Below are positions 1 to 8,498 of a stretch of DNA of 64,000 nt, in pieces. The stretch lies in the NCBI RefSeq assembly GCF_900111745.1, contig NZ_FOIJ01000015.1, forward strand, positions 160,155 through 224,154, written 5' to 3'. The translations under genes were made by a program, and so were the position numbers. The stretch is from Stigmatella erecta. GTDB taxonomy: Bacteria > Myxococcota > Myxococcia > Myxococcales > Myxococcaceae. The first letter of the stretch is position 1. Each line of letters begins with the position of its first letter. The notes under the pieces are model-generated. The model was not told the origin of the DNA, did no database searches, and saw only the letters and a list, made by a program, of their open reading frames with translations.

Positions 1-395
1 CCATGCCCGAGGCCATGGAGATGGTGGAGGCGGTGCGCGGGGGCAAGGTGGTGGCCGGGGCCTTCAACGCGGTGACGAAGGAGCGGCTCTACGGGCGGTA
101 CTGGGGCTGCTTCGAGGAGCACCCCTTCCTGCACTTCAACGTCTGCCTGTACCACTCGGTGGAGGAGAGCATCCGCGCGGGGCGCAAGGTGTTCGAGCCC
201 GGCGCGGGCGGCGAGCACAAGGTGGCGCGCGGCTTCGAGCCCACCGCCGTGCACAGCGCCCACCTGCTCTTCGACCCGCGGCTGGACCGCACCATCCGGG
301 ACGCCCTGCGCCGCGAGCGCGCCCACCTGGCGCTCGCCGTGGAGGAGGCCGAGCGGCTCGCCGGCCTCAAGCCCTGGCCCCTGGAGGGTGTGTAA
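1..395 (+). CDS. FemAB-like / DUF482 acyltransferase, 3' end only
   Basis: Only the C-terminal ~130 residues are present; the frame is open to the left edge, so the ATG at position 3 is probably internal. The visible part has the pattern of the FemAB-like (DUF482, PF04339) family of GNAT-fold proteins: RLYGRYWGC, then LHFNVCLY, then FEPGAGGEHKVARGF and a SAHLLFDPRL stretch. Family members are predicted aminoacyl- or acyl-transferases, often annotated as peptidoglycan-related; the substrate is not known to me. The gene ends at a TAA 76 bp before the SUFU gene on the same strand. Family call is fairly secure, function is not. Confidence 0.8.
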   Translation, partial: MPEAMEMVEAVRGGKVVAGAFNAVTKERLYGRYWGCFEEHPFLHFNVCLYHSVEESIRAGRKVFEPGAGGEHKVARGFEPTAVHSAHLLFDPRLDRTIRDALRRERAHLALAVEEAERLAGLKPWPLEGV

Positions 396-471
396 GAAGG
401 TCTCCACCTCGTGGGGGGCCGGCGTACGAACGAAGTTGTCAAATGGGGGAAGACCTTTAGAGTCGGGCCGT

Positions 472-1158
472 ATGAAAGCCCCCGAGACCGAAGAGGATTT
501 CGTCCAGTGGTATGAGGACTGCTGGGCGGACCGCGACGAGGTGGAGTACCCGAAGCTGTTCGGGGCCATCAGCGAAGAGGTATTCACGCTGGACCAGACG
601 GACGCCCTGCAGGCCTGGCTCGAGAGCGACCTGTCCCAGGTGAAGGAGCTGGACCCGAACTGGGGCCCCATGGGCGTGCGCGTGGCGCCGCCGAGCGAGC
701 AGTACCCCTACTGGACCTACGTGACGAGTGGCCTGTCCAACCCCTTCACCGTGGCCCCTGGCGCGGAGGTGGACGAGGCAGCCCCCAGCGGCATCGGCTA
801 CGAGATGGTCATCCACACCGCCGAGGAGGCGCAGTGGCCGGTGCTCCGGCTGCTGGACATGATGGCCTACAACCTGGTGTGCCTGCGCGCCTTCGCCCTC
901 AACCACCGCTACCCGGTGGAGGGCTCGCTCACCGGCGGCGAGACGAAGCTCAACGGCTTCGTCTTCGTGCGGGACACCTCGCGCCCCGCCGAGTTCACCC
1001 TGCCCTCGGGCAAGGTGCAGCTGCTCACGCTGGTGGGCACCACGCGCAACGAGATGGCCTTCAGCCGCTCCAACGGCATGGACAAGCTGATGGCCAAGCT
1101 CCATGACGCGGGCGCCGGCCTCGTCACCCGCCCGGAGCGCGAGGAAGTGAAGCTGTAG
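472..1158 (+). CDS. Suppressor-of-fused (SUFU) domain protein
   Basis: A 228-residue cytoplasmic protein. I start it at ATG 472 (MKAPETEEDF) and not at 388, because the extra N-terminus reads as non-coding and overlaps the preceding gene. It has the SUFU-domain layout: an N-terminal half with PPSEQYPYWTYVTSGLSN, a central GIGYEMVIHT strand, and a C-terminal section with LVGTTRNEMAFSR. In bacteria the SUFU superfamily is established as one of the immunity-protein folds of polymorphic toxin systems, so an immunity role is possible. No toxin gene lies next to it in the part seen. Its 3' end overlaps the convergent DUF2243 gene by 35 bp. Confidence 0.8.
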   Translation: MKAPETEEDFVQWYEDCWADRDEVEYPKLFGAISEEVFTLDQTDALQAWLESDLSQVKELDPNWGPMGVRVAPPSEQYPYWTYVTSGLSNPFTVAPGAEVDEAAPSGIGYEMVIHTAEEAQWPVLRLLDMMAYNLVCLRAFALNHRYPVEGSLTGGETKLNGFVFVRDTSRPAEFTLPSGKVQLLTLVGTTRNEMAFSRSNGMDKLMAKLHDAGAGLVTRPEREEVKL

Positions 1159-1642
1159 CGGCCCCTCCGCGCGGGGTGCGGTCCTCGCGTCCCGCGCGGA
1201 TGAGCGCCCCGCCGCCCACGAGCAGCAGCACGCCGAAGGCCAGGAAGCCCAGGTCCCACGCCAGCGCGTGCGGCCCGGGCTTCACGTGGTGCACGCCGAG
1301 GAGCTGGTGGTCGATGAGCCCCTCCACGGTGTTGAACAGGCCCCAGCCCCCGAGCAGCGCGCCCAGGAGCGTGCGCGTGGACCAGGGCACATCCGCGCGC
1401 TGGCCCGCGCGCCACAGCAGCCCCAGGCCCCCCGCCGTCATCAGCCAGGTGAAGGCGTGGAAGAGGCCATCCCAGAACATGTTCACCTTGGCGCGCACCA
1501 GGTCATCCGGCGGCAGGAGGCTGGAGAGCATGTTGTGCCACTGCAGCAGCTGGTGCAGGACGATGCCATCCACGAAGCCGCCCAGCCCCACCCCCAGCAG
1601 CACCCCGGCGGACACCAGCGGCCCCTGCCTCGGGCCGCTCAT
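1124..1642 (-). CDS. DUF2243 membrane protein
   Basis: A 172-residue inner-membrane protein with about four hydrophobic segments. The DUF2243 (PF10002) signature is clear: GFVDGIVLHQLLQWHN, then FWDGLFHAFTW, then VEGLIDHQLLGVHHVKPG, all rich in membrane-edge histidines that suggest metal or haem binding, though the function is undetermined. The start at 1642 is preferred over 1708 because it has a strong GGAGGAGA ribosome site and forms an ATGA overlap with the stop of the upstream gene, which indicates translational coupling. The 3' end overlaps the convergent SUFU gene. Confidence 0.85.
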   Translation of the reverse strand: MSGPRQGPLVSAGVLLGVGLGGFVDGIVLHQLLQWHNMLSSLLPPDDLVRAKVNMFWDGLFHAFTWLMTAGGLGLLWRAGQRADVPWSTRTLLGALLGGWGLFNTVEGLIDHQLLGVHHVKPGPHALAWDLGFLAFGVLLLVGGGALIRAGREDRTPRGGAATASLPRAPGG

Positions 1643-1866
1643 CGCGTCTCCTCCGGAAAGCGCGCTGACGCACTGCCTCCAGCGCGGTGCGCCAGAAACA
1701 CCACGCACAGGATGACGGCGAAGGGCAGGGCCGTGATGGCCAGCCGTCCCCAGAAGTGCTCATCGAAGATGCCCGCCTCCACCGCGGGACGGCAGGTGGG
1801 GCACGCCTGCGCGACGCACCCCGTCAAAGCCAGACTCACCCCGGCCACCCTGGAAAGTCCTCTCAT
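1639..1866 (-). CDS. Small membrane protein coupled to DUF2243 gene
   Basis: A 75-residue protein. The N-terminus is signal-like (MRGLSRVAGVSLALTGC), with a possible lipobox ending LTGC at residue 17, followed by a CPTC pair and one strong hydrophobic segment near residues 43-60 (ITALPFAVILCVVFLAH). Its stop overlaps the DUF2243 start as ATGA, so the two are one operon and probably one complex in the membrane. I do not recognise a named family. The CPTC pair could bind a metal or form a disulfide; that is inference. The 158 bp to its right is shared with the divergent protease gene. Confidence 0.7.
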   Translation of the reverse strand: MRGLSRVAGVSLALTGCVAQACPTCRPAVEAGIFDEHFWGRLAITALPFAVILCVVFLAHRAGGSASARFPEETR

Positions 1867-1936
1867 GCGCCCACGATAGTGGCCGCCCTCGCGCCCCGGG
1901 AGCGAAGGGGGCGGGAATGAAACAATTCATCGGAAT

Positions 1937-1948
1937 GACAACGTTGTC
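1937..1948. promoter_or_regulatory. Perfect 12-bp palindrome, candidate operator
   Basis: GACAACGTTGTC is a perfect dyad lying between the divergent small membrane protein gene and the protease gene, 14 bp upstream of the candidate -35 of the protease promoter. Its position suggests a binding site for a dimeric regulator, but one short dyad can occur by chance. Confidence 0.35.
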
Positions 1949-1962
1949 GTGTTTTTCATACA

Positions 1963-1991
1963 TTGACCGTATTGCGGGGTGAGACTAGAGA
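1963..1991 (+). promoter_or_regulatory. Candidate sigma-70-type promoter of the protease gene
   Basis: TTGACC at 1963-1968 and TAGAGA at 1986-1991 are separated by 17 bp, in an unusually AT-rich stretch just before the protease start. The -35 matches the consensus at five of six bases, the -10 only at three. No transcription data support it. Confidence 0.35.
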
Positions 1992-2023
1992 CACGGCCTC
2001 CTTTTCAGAGAGGACCTCACGCC

Positions 2024-3571
2024 ATGACTCGAACGTTCCCCACGCTCTCCACCCTGACGGCGCTGTGCGCCGGACTGGCCACCGCGCACGGCCTGCCCGC
2101 CGAGGCGGCCCCCGCCGAGGCCTCCGTGTCCGCGATGGACGTCTCCCCGGAGCTCCTCTCCGCGATGCGCCGGGACCTGAAGGTCTCCGAGGCGCAGCTG
2201 AGCCGCCGGCTCGCCTTCGAGGCGAAGGCCCCCGCCCTGGAGAAGACGCTGCGTGAGGAGCTGGGCGGCTCGTTCGGCGGTGCGTGGCTGAACGCGGACG
2301 GCACCCAGCTCATCGTCGGCGTGACCGACGCGGCCGGCGCCGAGCGCGTGCGCCGCGCGGGCGCCGAGCCCCGCCTGGTGGCCCGGAGCCAGGCGCACCT
2401 GGACGCGGTGATGGCGGAGCTGAACGCCAACGCCAAGAACGCCGGCCCGTCCATTCATTACTGGCAGGTGGACGTGGCAACCAACAGCGTCGTGGTCCAC
2501 GCCGACAGCGGCTCGGGCATGTCGAAGCTGCGCAACGAGGCCTTCGTGGCCCAGAGCCGCGGCGCCAAGGACGGCACCATCCGCATCGTGGAGTCCACCC
2601 AGGCGCCCCAGCTGGCCTACGACGTGCGCGGCGGAGATCCCTACTACTTCAGCAACGCGCGCTGTTCGGTCGGCTTCTCGGTGAACGGCGGCTTCGTCAC
2701 CGCCGGCCACTGCGGCGGCGCGGGCACCGCCACCACCGGCCACAACGGCGTGGCGATGGGCACCATCCGCGCCTCCACCTTCCCCACCAACGACTGGGCC
2801 TGGGTGGCCACCAACAGCTCGTGGACGCCGCAGCCCTGGGTCTACAGCTACAACAACGCGAACGTCACCGTGGCGGGCTCGCAGGAGGCCGGCATCGGCG
2901 CCTCCATCTGCCGCTCCGGCTACACCACGGGCTGGCGCTGCGGCACGCTCGTGGCCAAGAACATCACCGTCAACTACTCCAACGGCCCCGTCTACGGCAT
3001 GTCGCACACCAACGCGTGCGCCAACCCCGGTGACTCGGGCGGCTCGGTCATCTCCGGCACCCAGGCCCAGGGCGTCACCTCCGGCATCGCCGGCGGCTGC
3101 GAGTCCTCCAGCCCCCAGACGTTCTTCCAGCCCATCAACCCCATCCTGAGCACCTACGGCCTCACGCTGCGCACGGGCGGGGGGAGCAGCGGCGGCAAGG
3201 GGTTCGTCTCGCGCCTCAACGGCAAGTGCATCGACGTGCCCAACTCCAACTTCTCCGACGGCGTCCAGCTCCAGATGTGGGACTGCAACGGCACCAACGC
3301 CCAGAAGTTCACCTGGGTGGGCAGCACGCTGCAGATCGGCGGCAAGTGCGTGGACGTCGCCAACGCCTCCACGGCCAACGGCGCGGCCATCCAGATCGTC
3401 AGCTGCAATGGCAACCGCGCTCAGGACTTCGTGCTCAGCGCCGCGGGCGACCTGGTCAGCTACCTGGCCAACAAGTGCGTGGACATCAAGGATGTCAGCT
3501 CCGCCAGCGGCGCCAAGCTGCACCTCTGGGAGTGCAACGGCGCGGCCAACCAGAAGTGGGATTACCGCTAA
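2024..3571 (+). CDS. Secreted S1-family serine protease with ricin-type lectin tail
   Basis: A 515-residue pre-pro-enzyme of the streptogrisin/alpha-lytic protease type. The start is ATG 2024 (MTRTFPTL), followed by a signal peptide ending near AEAAPA. Residues ~40-190 form the alpha-lytic-type pro-region. The catalytic triad is visible: His229 in TAGHC, Asp257 in NDWAW and Ser338 in GDSGGS. After a Gly/Ser linker (RTGGGSSGG), residues ~405-515 form a ricin B-type lectin domain with three repeats ending QMWDCNG, QIVSCNG and HLWECNG. The lectin should tether the enzyme to a glycan, consistent with a lytic role in predation, which is inference. A strong terminator follows the stop. Confidence 0.93.
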   Translation: MTRTFPTLSTLTALCAGLATAHGLPAEAAPAEASVSAMDVSPELLSAMRRDLKVSEAQLSRRLAFEAKAPALEKTLREELGGSFGGAWLNADGTQLIVGVTDAAGAERVRRAGAEPRLVARSQAHLDAVMAELNANAKNAGPSIHYWQVDVATNSVVVHADSGSGMSKLRNEAFVAQSRGAKDGTIRIVESTQAPQLAYDVRGGDPYYFSNARCSVGFSVNGGFVTAGHCGGAGTATTGHNGVAMGTIRASTFPTNDWAWVATNSSWTPQPWVYSYNNANVTVAGSQEAGIGASICRSGYTTGWRCGTLVAKNITVNYSNGPVYGMSHTNACANPGDSGGSVISGTQAQGVTSGIAGGCESSSPQTFFQPINPILSTYGLTLRTGGGSSGGKGFVSRLNGKCIDVPNSNFSDGVQLQMWDCNGTNAQKFTWVGSTLQIGGKCVDVANASTANGAAIQIVSCNGNRAQDFVLSAAGDLVSYLANKCVDIKDVSSASGAKLHLWECNGAANQKWDYR

Positions 3572-3593
3572 TCCCTCGCAGCTGAAGTCCTGA

Positions 3594-3629
3594 GGGGCGT
3601 GGCCGCGAAGGCCGCGCCCCTTTTCTTTT
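3594..3629. terminator. Rho-independent terminator
   Basis: An 11-bp stem (left arm 3594-3604, right arm 3610-3620, one G-T wobble) with a 5-base GCGAA loop is followed by TTTTCTTTT. It ends the protease transcript and lies just beyond the stop of the convergent acyltransferase gene, so it may act in both directions. Confidence 0.85.
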
Positions 3630-3634
3630 GCGGC

Positions 3635-4735
3635 CTAGACGGCGCGGACCCGGGCGGGCAGCACGCGCGTGAGCAGCGAGGGCGGCGCGCCCTTCCAGCG
3701 CATCGCGGGCTTCTCGACCCAGCGCCACGACAGCACCGCCAGCCCCGCCACGAGCGGCAAGGAGATCGCCACGTTCACCCAGCCCCCCATCCGGCCGCCC
3801 AGCAGGGCCGTGACGAGCTGCTGCACCGGAAAGGCATAGATGTAGACGCCGTAGGAGATGTCCCCGAAGCGCGCCAGGTCCACCCGCCACCCGGGCCGGA
3901 ACGCCAGGTACATCACCAGGTACGCCCCGCAGCTTCCCACGGCGAGCCGCATCCCCACGCCCAGCCAGACCGTGGCCCCGAGCACCGCCACGCACCCCAG
4001 CGCGATCCACGGGCTCAGCCGCACCCGGTCCCGCCACAGGTACAGCACCAGCCCGGAGCCGAAGTAGAGCGACAGCTCCTGCCACCAGCCCAGCCGGGGG
4101 CCCACGTACGGAATGAGGGGCGCCACCGCCGCGAGCCCCCACCCCGCCAGGGCCCACCCCCGCCGCAGCAGCCCCGCCATGCCCAGCCCCGCCACCAGCA
4201 GGTAGAAGCCCACCTCGTACTTCAGCGTCCACAGCGAGCCATTCACCGCGCGCGGATAGGCATTGCCCTCGAAGACGCCCGGCAGCTCCCACTGGGACTG
4301 GTACAGGGTGAAGTTGCGCCACACGTACGAGTACGTGTCCGGAGACCGCAGATACCCTGCCAGCGGCAGCTCCGTCAGGGCCGGGCCCAGCACGAAGGCG
4401 CTCGCCAGGAGCACCACCGCCAGCCCGGGGAAGATGCGCAGCACGCGCGCCCACAGGTAGTGCGCCTGGCTGGCGCTGCGCTCCTGGCTGCGCGTGATGA
4501 GCAGCCCGCTGATGATGAGGAAGACCGCCACGCACAGGCGCCCCAGGGACATCTGCCCCTGACTGAGGTCTTCCAAAGGCTCCCGCGTGCCCAATCCCTC
4601 TGCCAGCGGAAACGCGTGCGAGAAAATGACGCCCGTGGCGGCCACCAACCGGATGAAGTCCAGATTGTTGCGCGGGCTGTCCAGACACTGCGTCAGCGTG
4701 GGACGGGAAGAGGACGGCATGGAGAGGGGTGGCAT
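3635..4735 (-). CDS. Acyltransferase-3 family membrane protein (OafA/YrhL-like)
   Basis: A 366-residue polytopic inner-membrane protein of the acyltransferase-3 family (PF01757), which O-acylates sugars of surface polysaccharides, lipids or antibiotics. The N-terminal motif is present (NNLDFIRLVAATGVIFSHAFPL, with the family's key Arg and His), as are a later FLIISGLLITRS segment and a WTLKYEVGFYLL segment. About ten hydrophobic stretches follow. The start may be ATG 4735 or ATG 4720; neither has a strong ribosome site. It stands alone, convergent with the protease gene. The substrate cannot be read from the sequence. Confidence 0.88.
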   Translation of the reverse strand: MPPLSMPSSSRPTLTQCLDSPRNNLDFIRLVAATGVIFSHAFPLAEGLGTREPLEDLSQGQMSLGRLCVAVFLIISGLLITRSQERSASQAHYLWARVLRIFPGLAVVLLASAFVLGPALTELPLAGYLRSPDTYSYVWRNFTLYQSQWELPGVFEGNAYPRAVNGSLWTLKYEVGFYLLVAGLGMAGLLRRGWALAGWGLAAVAPLIPYVGPRLGWWQELSLYFGSGLVLYLWRDRVRLSPWIALGCVAVLGATVWLGVGMRLAVGSCGAYLVMYLAFRPGWRVDLARFGDISYGVYIYAFPVQQLVTALLGGRMGGWVNVAISLPLVAGLAVLSWRWVEKPAMRWKGAPPSLLTRVLPARVRAV

Positions 4736-4815
4736 TCTGAACGCACTGCCCCGTCCACTCCAAGCAGACAGGGAGCCAGCCTCCCTCCTCCAATCTTTCC
4801 AAGTGGGTCAAAGGC

Positions 4816-5478
4816 TTACAGCGTCGGGACCCCCAGGTCCTGCACGCCGCCCAGGCCCGCGCCCCCAGCGCCCCCGCCCAGCAGGCCCATCTGCTGGGCG
4901 CTCTGCGCCAGTTGCGTGAAGGTCTCCATCACCTTCGAGAGCTGCTGGATGAGGTCAGCGAATCCATCGCCCCCGGCCCCCTCGGACGCGCCCGCGCCGT
5001 CCAGGCCTCCCGCGCCGCCCAGACCGCCACCGAGGCCGCCCGCGCCGCCCAGGCCACCGCCCGCGCCGCCCAGGCCACCGCCCGCGCCGCCCAGGCCTCC
5101 CCCCCCGCCACCGCCACAGCCGCCCCCCGCGCCGCCACCGCCCGCGCCCGCGGCCTCACCTCCCGGCGGCACCCCGTTCTGCTGCTTGAGCATCTCGATG
5201 AGCTGGGCGATCAGCTCCGACAGGCCATTGGCGCCCCCCGCCTCCCCCGGGCCGCCCACGCCGGGGGCGCTCCCGCCCGACAGGTCCACGAGGTTGCGCT
5301 TGCCCTGGAGGGCCGGACCGTCGCTGAAGCCGTCCTGCACCGCCAGCGGCTGCTGCGCCTTCGTCAGTGCGGACGGGGCTCCCGCGGTACCCGGGGCGAA
5401 CCCGGCCGGGCCCTGGGAAGCAGGGGCGACCGGAGGGGCGATGGGCATCTGGAAGGAAGCAGGAGCGATGGCGGGCAT
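4816..5478 (-). CDS. Glycine-rich low-complexity protein
   Basis: A 220-residue protein with an AAGGA ribosome site before ATG 5478. Residues 1-75 are Pro/Ala-rich and include a VQDGFSDGPALQGK stretch. Two short helical segments (LSELIAQLIEMLKQQ near 87-101 and FADLIQQLSKVMETFTQLAQSAQQ near 173-196) flank a long core of Gly-Gly-Ala/Leu repeats, encoded by 21-bp DNA repeats. It has one Cys and no classical signal peptide. Gly-rich cores between amphipathic helices recall harpin-type exported proteins, but that is only a compositional resemblance. I do not recognise the family. Confidence 0.65.
   Translation of the reverse strand: MPAIAPASFQMPIAPPVAPASQGPAGFAPGTAGAPSALTKAQQPLAVQDGFSDGPALQGKRNLVDLSGGSAPGVGGPGEAGGANGLSELIAQLIEMLKQQNGVPPGGEAAGAGGGGAGGGCGGGGGGGLGGAGGGLGGAGGGLGGAGGLGGGLGGAGGLDGAGASEGAGGDGFADLIQQLSKVMETFTQLAQSAQQMGLLGGGAGGAGLGGVQDLGVPTL
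5025..5110. repeat. 21-bp tandem repeats in glycine-rich gene
   Basis: Near-perfect copies of a 21-bp unit (CGCGCCGCCCAGGCCACCGCC on the plus strand, allowing single-base changes) run head to tail and encode the GGAGGGL repeats of the minus-strand protein. Copy number could vary between strains by slippage. Confidence 0.7.
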
Positions 5479-5722
5479 GGGAGCGATTCCTTGGGGTCAG
5501 CGGGAAGAAGGTTGGCGCTGCGGAACACCGCACACATCAGCATCAACCATGCCACCCAAGAGCAGACCGTGGGATATGTGCGCAACCCCTTGAAGAGAGG
5601 GGGCTTCCCTGTCCCGGGCGGGGGCGGAGGCCGCCCTTTCCGCCCGGAACACCGCCCTGAGACCTGATGACAGCAGCCCCGGGTGGTGACTGCCGTCATC
5701 CCGCTCCCGCCTCAGGCCTCCG

Positions 5723-8317
5723 CTAGGGCAGGAACTTCCACGGCCGCGTCGTGGCCGCCCGGAAGCAATGCACGCTGGCGGTGGTGCTGCTGCTGACTTC
5801 CTGCACCACGCCCGCGCTGTAGCCCTTGCCCTGACACCACGCGCTGACCTCCAGCCGGGACTCGGTGGCGCTGAAGTTGCCCGCGGTGCTGGCGGGGCCG
5901 AGCTGGCTCCGGGGCACCTCCTGCATGAGCCCCGCGTTGAAGCACCCCACCCACGGGCGTGAGGTCATCTCGAAAATCTGGCCCGTGTTCCACCCGAGGC
6001 TGCTGCACCAGCGGCGCACCGCCGCGGCGCAGTGTGTGCTCTGCGCGGCCCGCTCGTCCGTGCAGCCGTCGTGCTTGCGCGCCAGCTCCTCGAACGTCAC
6101 GCCCAGGCTCACGTGCTGGATGGGGGCACACGCCACGGACACCTCCGTGGTGTTCGCCGAGGCGGGCACGCCCACGAGCGAGATGGGGGGCTGGTTGCTG
6201 ACCACCTGGCGCAGCGTCTCCCAGAAGTTGGTGGCCGAGGCGAGCGCGTCATCCGCCCCGCGCTGCGCGCAGACGCGGTGCATGGACTGCGCGCACGCCA
6301 GCGAGCCCAGCGCGGAGAAGCTGTTGCAGCCGGGGTGCTGCTGGCTCATCACGAACTGGCCCGCGGTGGGCTCCTCCTGGATCGCATCCTCCTTGCAGTT
6401 CGCGCCCAGCGCGCTCATGCAGACGCTGCGGTTGGAGCGGGCGTGGGTGAAGAACTGCACCTCGTCGATGAAGCCCTTGAAGGAGCCCTCGCCCTGGGCC
6501 GGGCAGTTCTGCGTGTCCAGGGCGTTGCCGGCGCCGATCGACATCTGGCCGGTGCCCAGCTTCAGGGTTCCCGGCGCGTTGGGCAGCATGCGCCCCGTGG
6601 CCACACCGTTGATGTACTCGCCGAACTGGCCGGTGACGCCATCCCACGTGTAGGCCACATGCGACCAGCGGCCGGTGGGCAGCGGCGGGCTGCCGCCCAG
6701 CCGCACGCGGGTGCCGTTGATGACGAAGGACATCTGCACGCTGTGGTTCGCCTCGTAGATGAGGTCCAGCCCGCCCGGCTTCTGCAGCAGGTAGCGGTAG
6801 GGGTTGCCGGTGCAGCCCTGGTTGATGGCCGCGTCCGGGCGGACGGCCAGCTGCACGGTGAAGCCCCGGACGGGGGCGCCCACGCCCGGCACGGTGTTGC
6901 TCGCGTCGGTGAAGTTCACCGTGGCGGCGCCGCCGCCGGGCAGCACCAGCGCGCGGCCCTTGGCGTGCGGCTCCCACAGCGAGCCCGTGGTGGGCTGGGT
7001 GGGCTCGTTCTTGTCGGACACCTGGGCGGTGCCCTTGAGCGTCGCGGTGAAGAAGCGGCCCGAGATGTCCGGCGTGCGCGTCAAATCGTAATCACCGGCG
7101 CGCGTCACCAGCTCGTTCATGGGCAGGGAGAGCAACTGGAAGGGATTGGCGATCTCCCCGAGGTCCACCTCGTTGTAGTCCCCCGTGTTGCTGCCAAAGA
7201 GGGCCAGCACGTCGTGCGTCTTGGTGACGGGCAGGAAGCGCGCGGCGTTGCTCGCGCCCGGAGGGAAGTTCTGGGCGCCGGGGCGCTCCTGCTCGAAGTT
7301 CCACATGGGCCCCGAGTAGAAGAGGTGGGCCATGTCCATGCGGCTGGTGTTGATGCTGCCGTCGATGTGCTGGGCGATCCACCCCGTCTCGGAGCCGATG
7401 AGGCTGACGGCCTCGCGGCGCGCGCCGTCGGTGTAGCGCACGGCGATGTAGAGGAGGTTGCGCCCCTCGTGGTCCACCCAGGCGTAAGCCCCGCGAATGA
7501 GGGCGCCGGAGGAGGTGTCCCCGAAGTCCTCGCCGGTGGCGGCCTTCATGCGCTGCCAGGAGAGCGGATAGCGCTTCAGCCCCGGCGTGGTGTCGTTGAA
7601 CATCATCGAGAGGGGGCGCGGGACGCTCCAGCCCGTGGGCGCACAGGGCGTGGGGTTGTACGAGTACATCATGTAGTCGATGCCGCCGTCGTTGGCCGGC
7701 GCGCCCTGGAAGATGAGCAGGCGGCCATCGGAGGTCATCGTCGGCTCGATGCCCCGGAGGTTCACGCCCGTGGTGGTCTTCAGCGTCTCCAGGGCGCCCG
7801 TGGTGAACGAGGCCACCTCGGCCTGCGCGGTGAACGGCTGGTTCACGCGCACATCGATGGGCCGGCGGCGGAAGATGTTGTCGCCGTTGAACATCTTCGA
7901 GTCGAAGATGTAGGGCTGATAGACGGCCACGCCGTTGCTGAGCGTGTAGGGCTGCGCGGGGTTGGTGAAGCAGAACGCGAGGGCGTTCTCGCCGTTCTTC
8001 ACCTCGGCGGTGACGCCGGCGGAGAAGGCCGCCGAGAAGCTGGGCTTGCCCTCGGCGTCATAGGTGATGGCCTCGGGGCGGAACACGCGGGCGCGCCACT
8101 TGGTGGTGGTCGTCGCGTGGTCCTCGCCGTTGTTGCCGATGAAGATGCGCCCATCCACGGTGGAGGAGTGGCCATTGGCGCCAAACGGGGTGCCAATGCG
8201 CGTGTTCACCAGCGAGGGACGGGTGGCGGCGGACGCCTCCTGAGGGGCGAGCAGACACCCCACCAGCGAGAGGAACAACCCTGAGAACCACCGGGGGGGA
8301 CAATGCGGAAGTGCCAT
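5723..8317 (-). CDS. Large secreted protein with LamG (concanavalin-like) domain
   Basis: An 864-residue exported protein. The start at 8317 is set by an AGGAGG ribosome site directly upstream; the in-frame codons further up read as non-coding. A signal peptide ends near PQEASAA. Residues ~35-440 look like a beta-propeller (GRIFIGNNGEDH, SDGRLLIFQGAP, GNLLYIAVRY-type blades). Residues ~470-630 are a LamG/concanavalin-like jelly roll (GFTVQLAVRP, GRWSHVAYTWDG, GFIDEVQFF). The last ~230 residues are Cys-rich. LamG domains bind glycans or proteins, so a surface or extracellular adhesive role is plausible. No catalytic motif is seen. Single-gene unit, divergent from the kinase gene. Confidence 0.8.
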   Translation of the reverse strand: MALPHCPPRWFSGLFLSLVGCLLAPQEASAATRPSLVNTRIGTPFGANGHSSTVDGRIFIGNNGEDHATTTTKWRARVFRPEAITYDAEGKPSFSAAFSAGVTAEVKNGENALAFCFTNPAQPYTLSNGVAVYQPYIFDSKMFNGDNIFRRRPIDVRVNQPFTAQAEVASFTTGALETLKTTTGVNLRGIEPTMTSDGRLLIFQGAPANDGGIDYMMYSYNPTPCAPTGWSVPRPLSMMFNDTTPGLKRYPLSWQRMKAATGEDFGDTSSGALIRGAYAWVDHEGRNLLYIAVRYTDGARREAVSLIGSETGWIAQHIDGSINTSRMDMAHLFYSGPMWNFEQERPGAQNFPPGASNAARFLPVTKTHDVLALFGSNTGDYNEVDLGEIANPFQLLSLPMNELVTRAGDYDLTRTPDISGRFFTATLKGTAQVSDKNEPTQPTTGSLWEPHAKGRALVLPGGGAATVNFTDASNTVPGVGAPVRGFTVQLAVRPDAAINQGCTGNPYRYLLQKPGGLDLIYEANHSVQMSFVINGTRVRLGGSPPLPTGRWSHVAYTWDGVTGQFGEYINGVATGRMLPNAPGTLKLGTGQMSIGAGNALDTQNCPAQGEGSFKGFIDEVQFFTHARSNRSVCMSALGANCKEDAIQEEPTAGQFVMSQQHPGCNSFSALGSLACAQSMHRVCAQRGADDALASATNFWETLRQVVSNQPPISLVGVPASANTTEVSVACAPIQHVSLGVTFEELARKHDGCTDERAAQSTHCAAAVRRWCSSLGWNTGQIFEMTSRPWVGCFNAGLMQEVPRSQLGPASTAGNFSATESRLEVSAWCQGKGYSAGVVQEVSSSTTASVHCFRAATTRPWKFLP

Positions 8318-8498
8318 GAATCCTCCTAGAACAGGAAAACAGGATACACGACATTTCCAAGACCAACCGGCCCTGGCGTCACGCAGGGGGCGCACCTTTC
8401 CCGAGCCGTGCGTGAGCCTCTGACAGCGGCACCCGCTGAAAGCCTGGGGCCTATAGTGGAGGGCCCGGGCTCCTCCGGGCGGGGCGGGAGGGCTGTGG

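Noticed and set aside
1985..3523. Minus-strand 512-codon frame over the protease
   Set aside because: The plus-strand gene has a signal peptide, triad and lectin repeats; the minus frame has none.
5025..5110. CRISPR-like array
   Set aside because: The 21-bp units run head to tail without unique spacers and encode Gly repeats of a protein.
3599..5593. 664-codon plus-strand frame across the acyltransferase and glycine-rich genes
   Set aside because: It lies opposite two well-supported minus-strand genes and its product is a low-complexity Pro/Ala/Arg sequence with no domain: a GC-bias shadow.
6032..8284. 750-codon plus-strand frame opposite the LamG protein
   Set aside because: Val/Ala/Gly/Arg/His-rich shadow with no conserved features.
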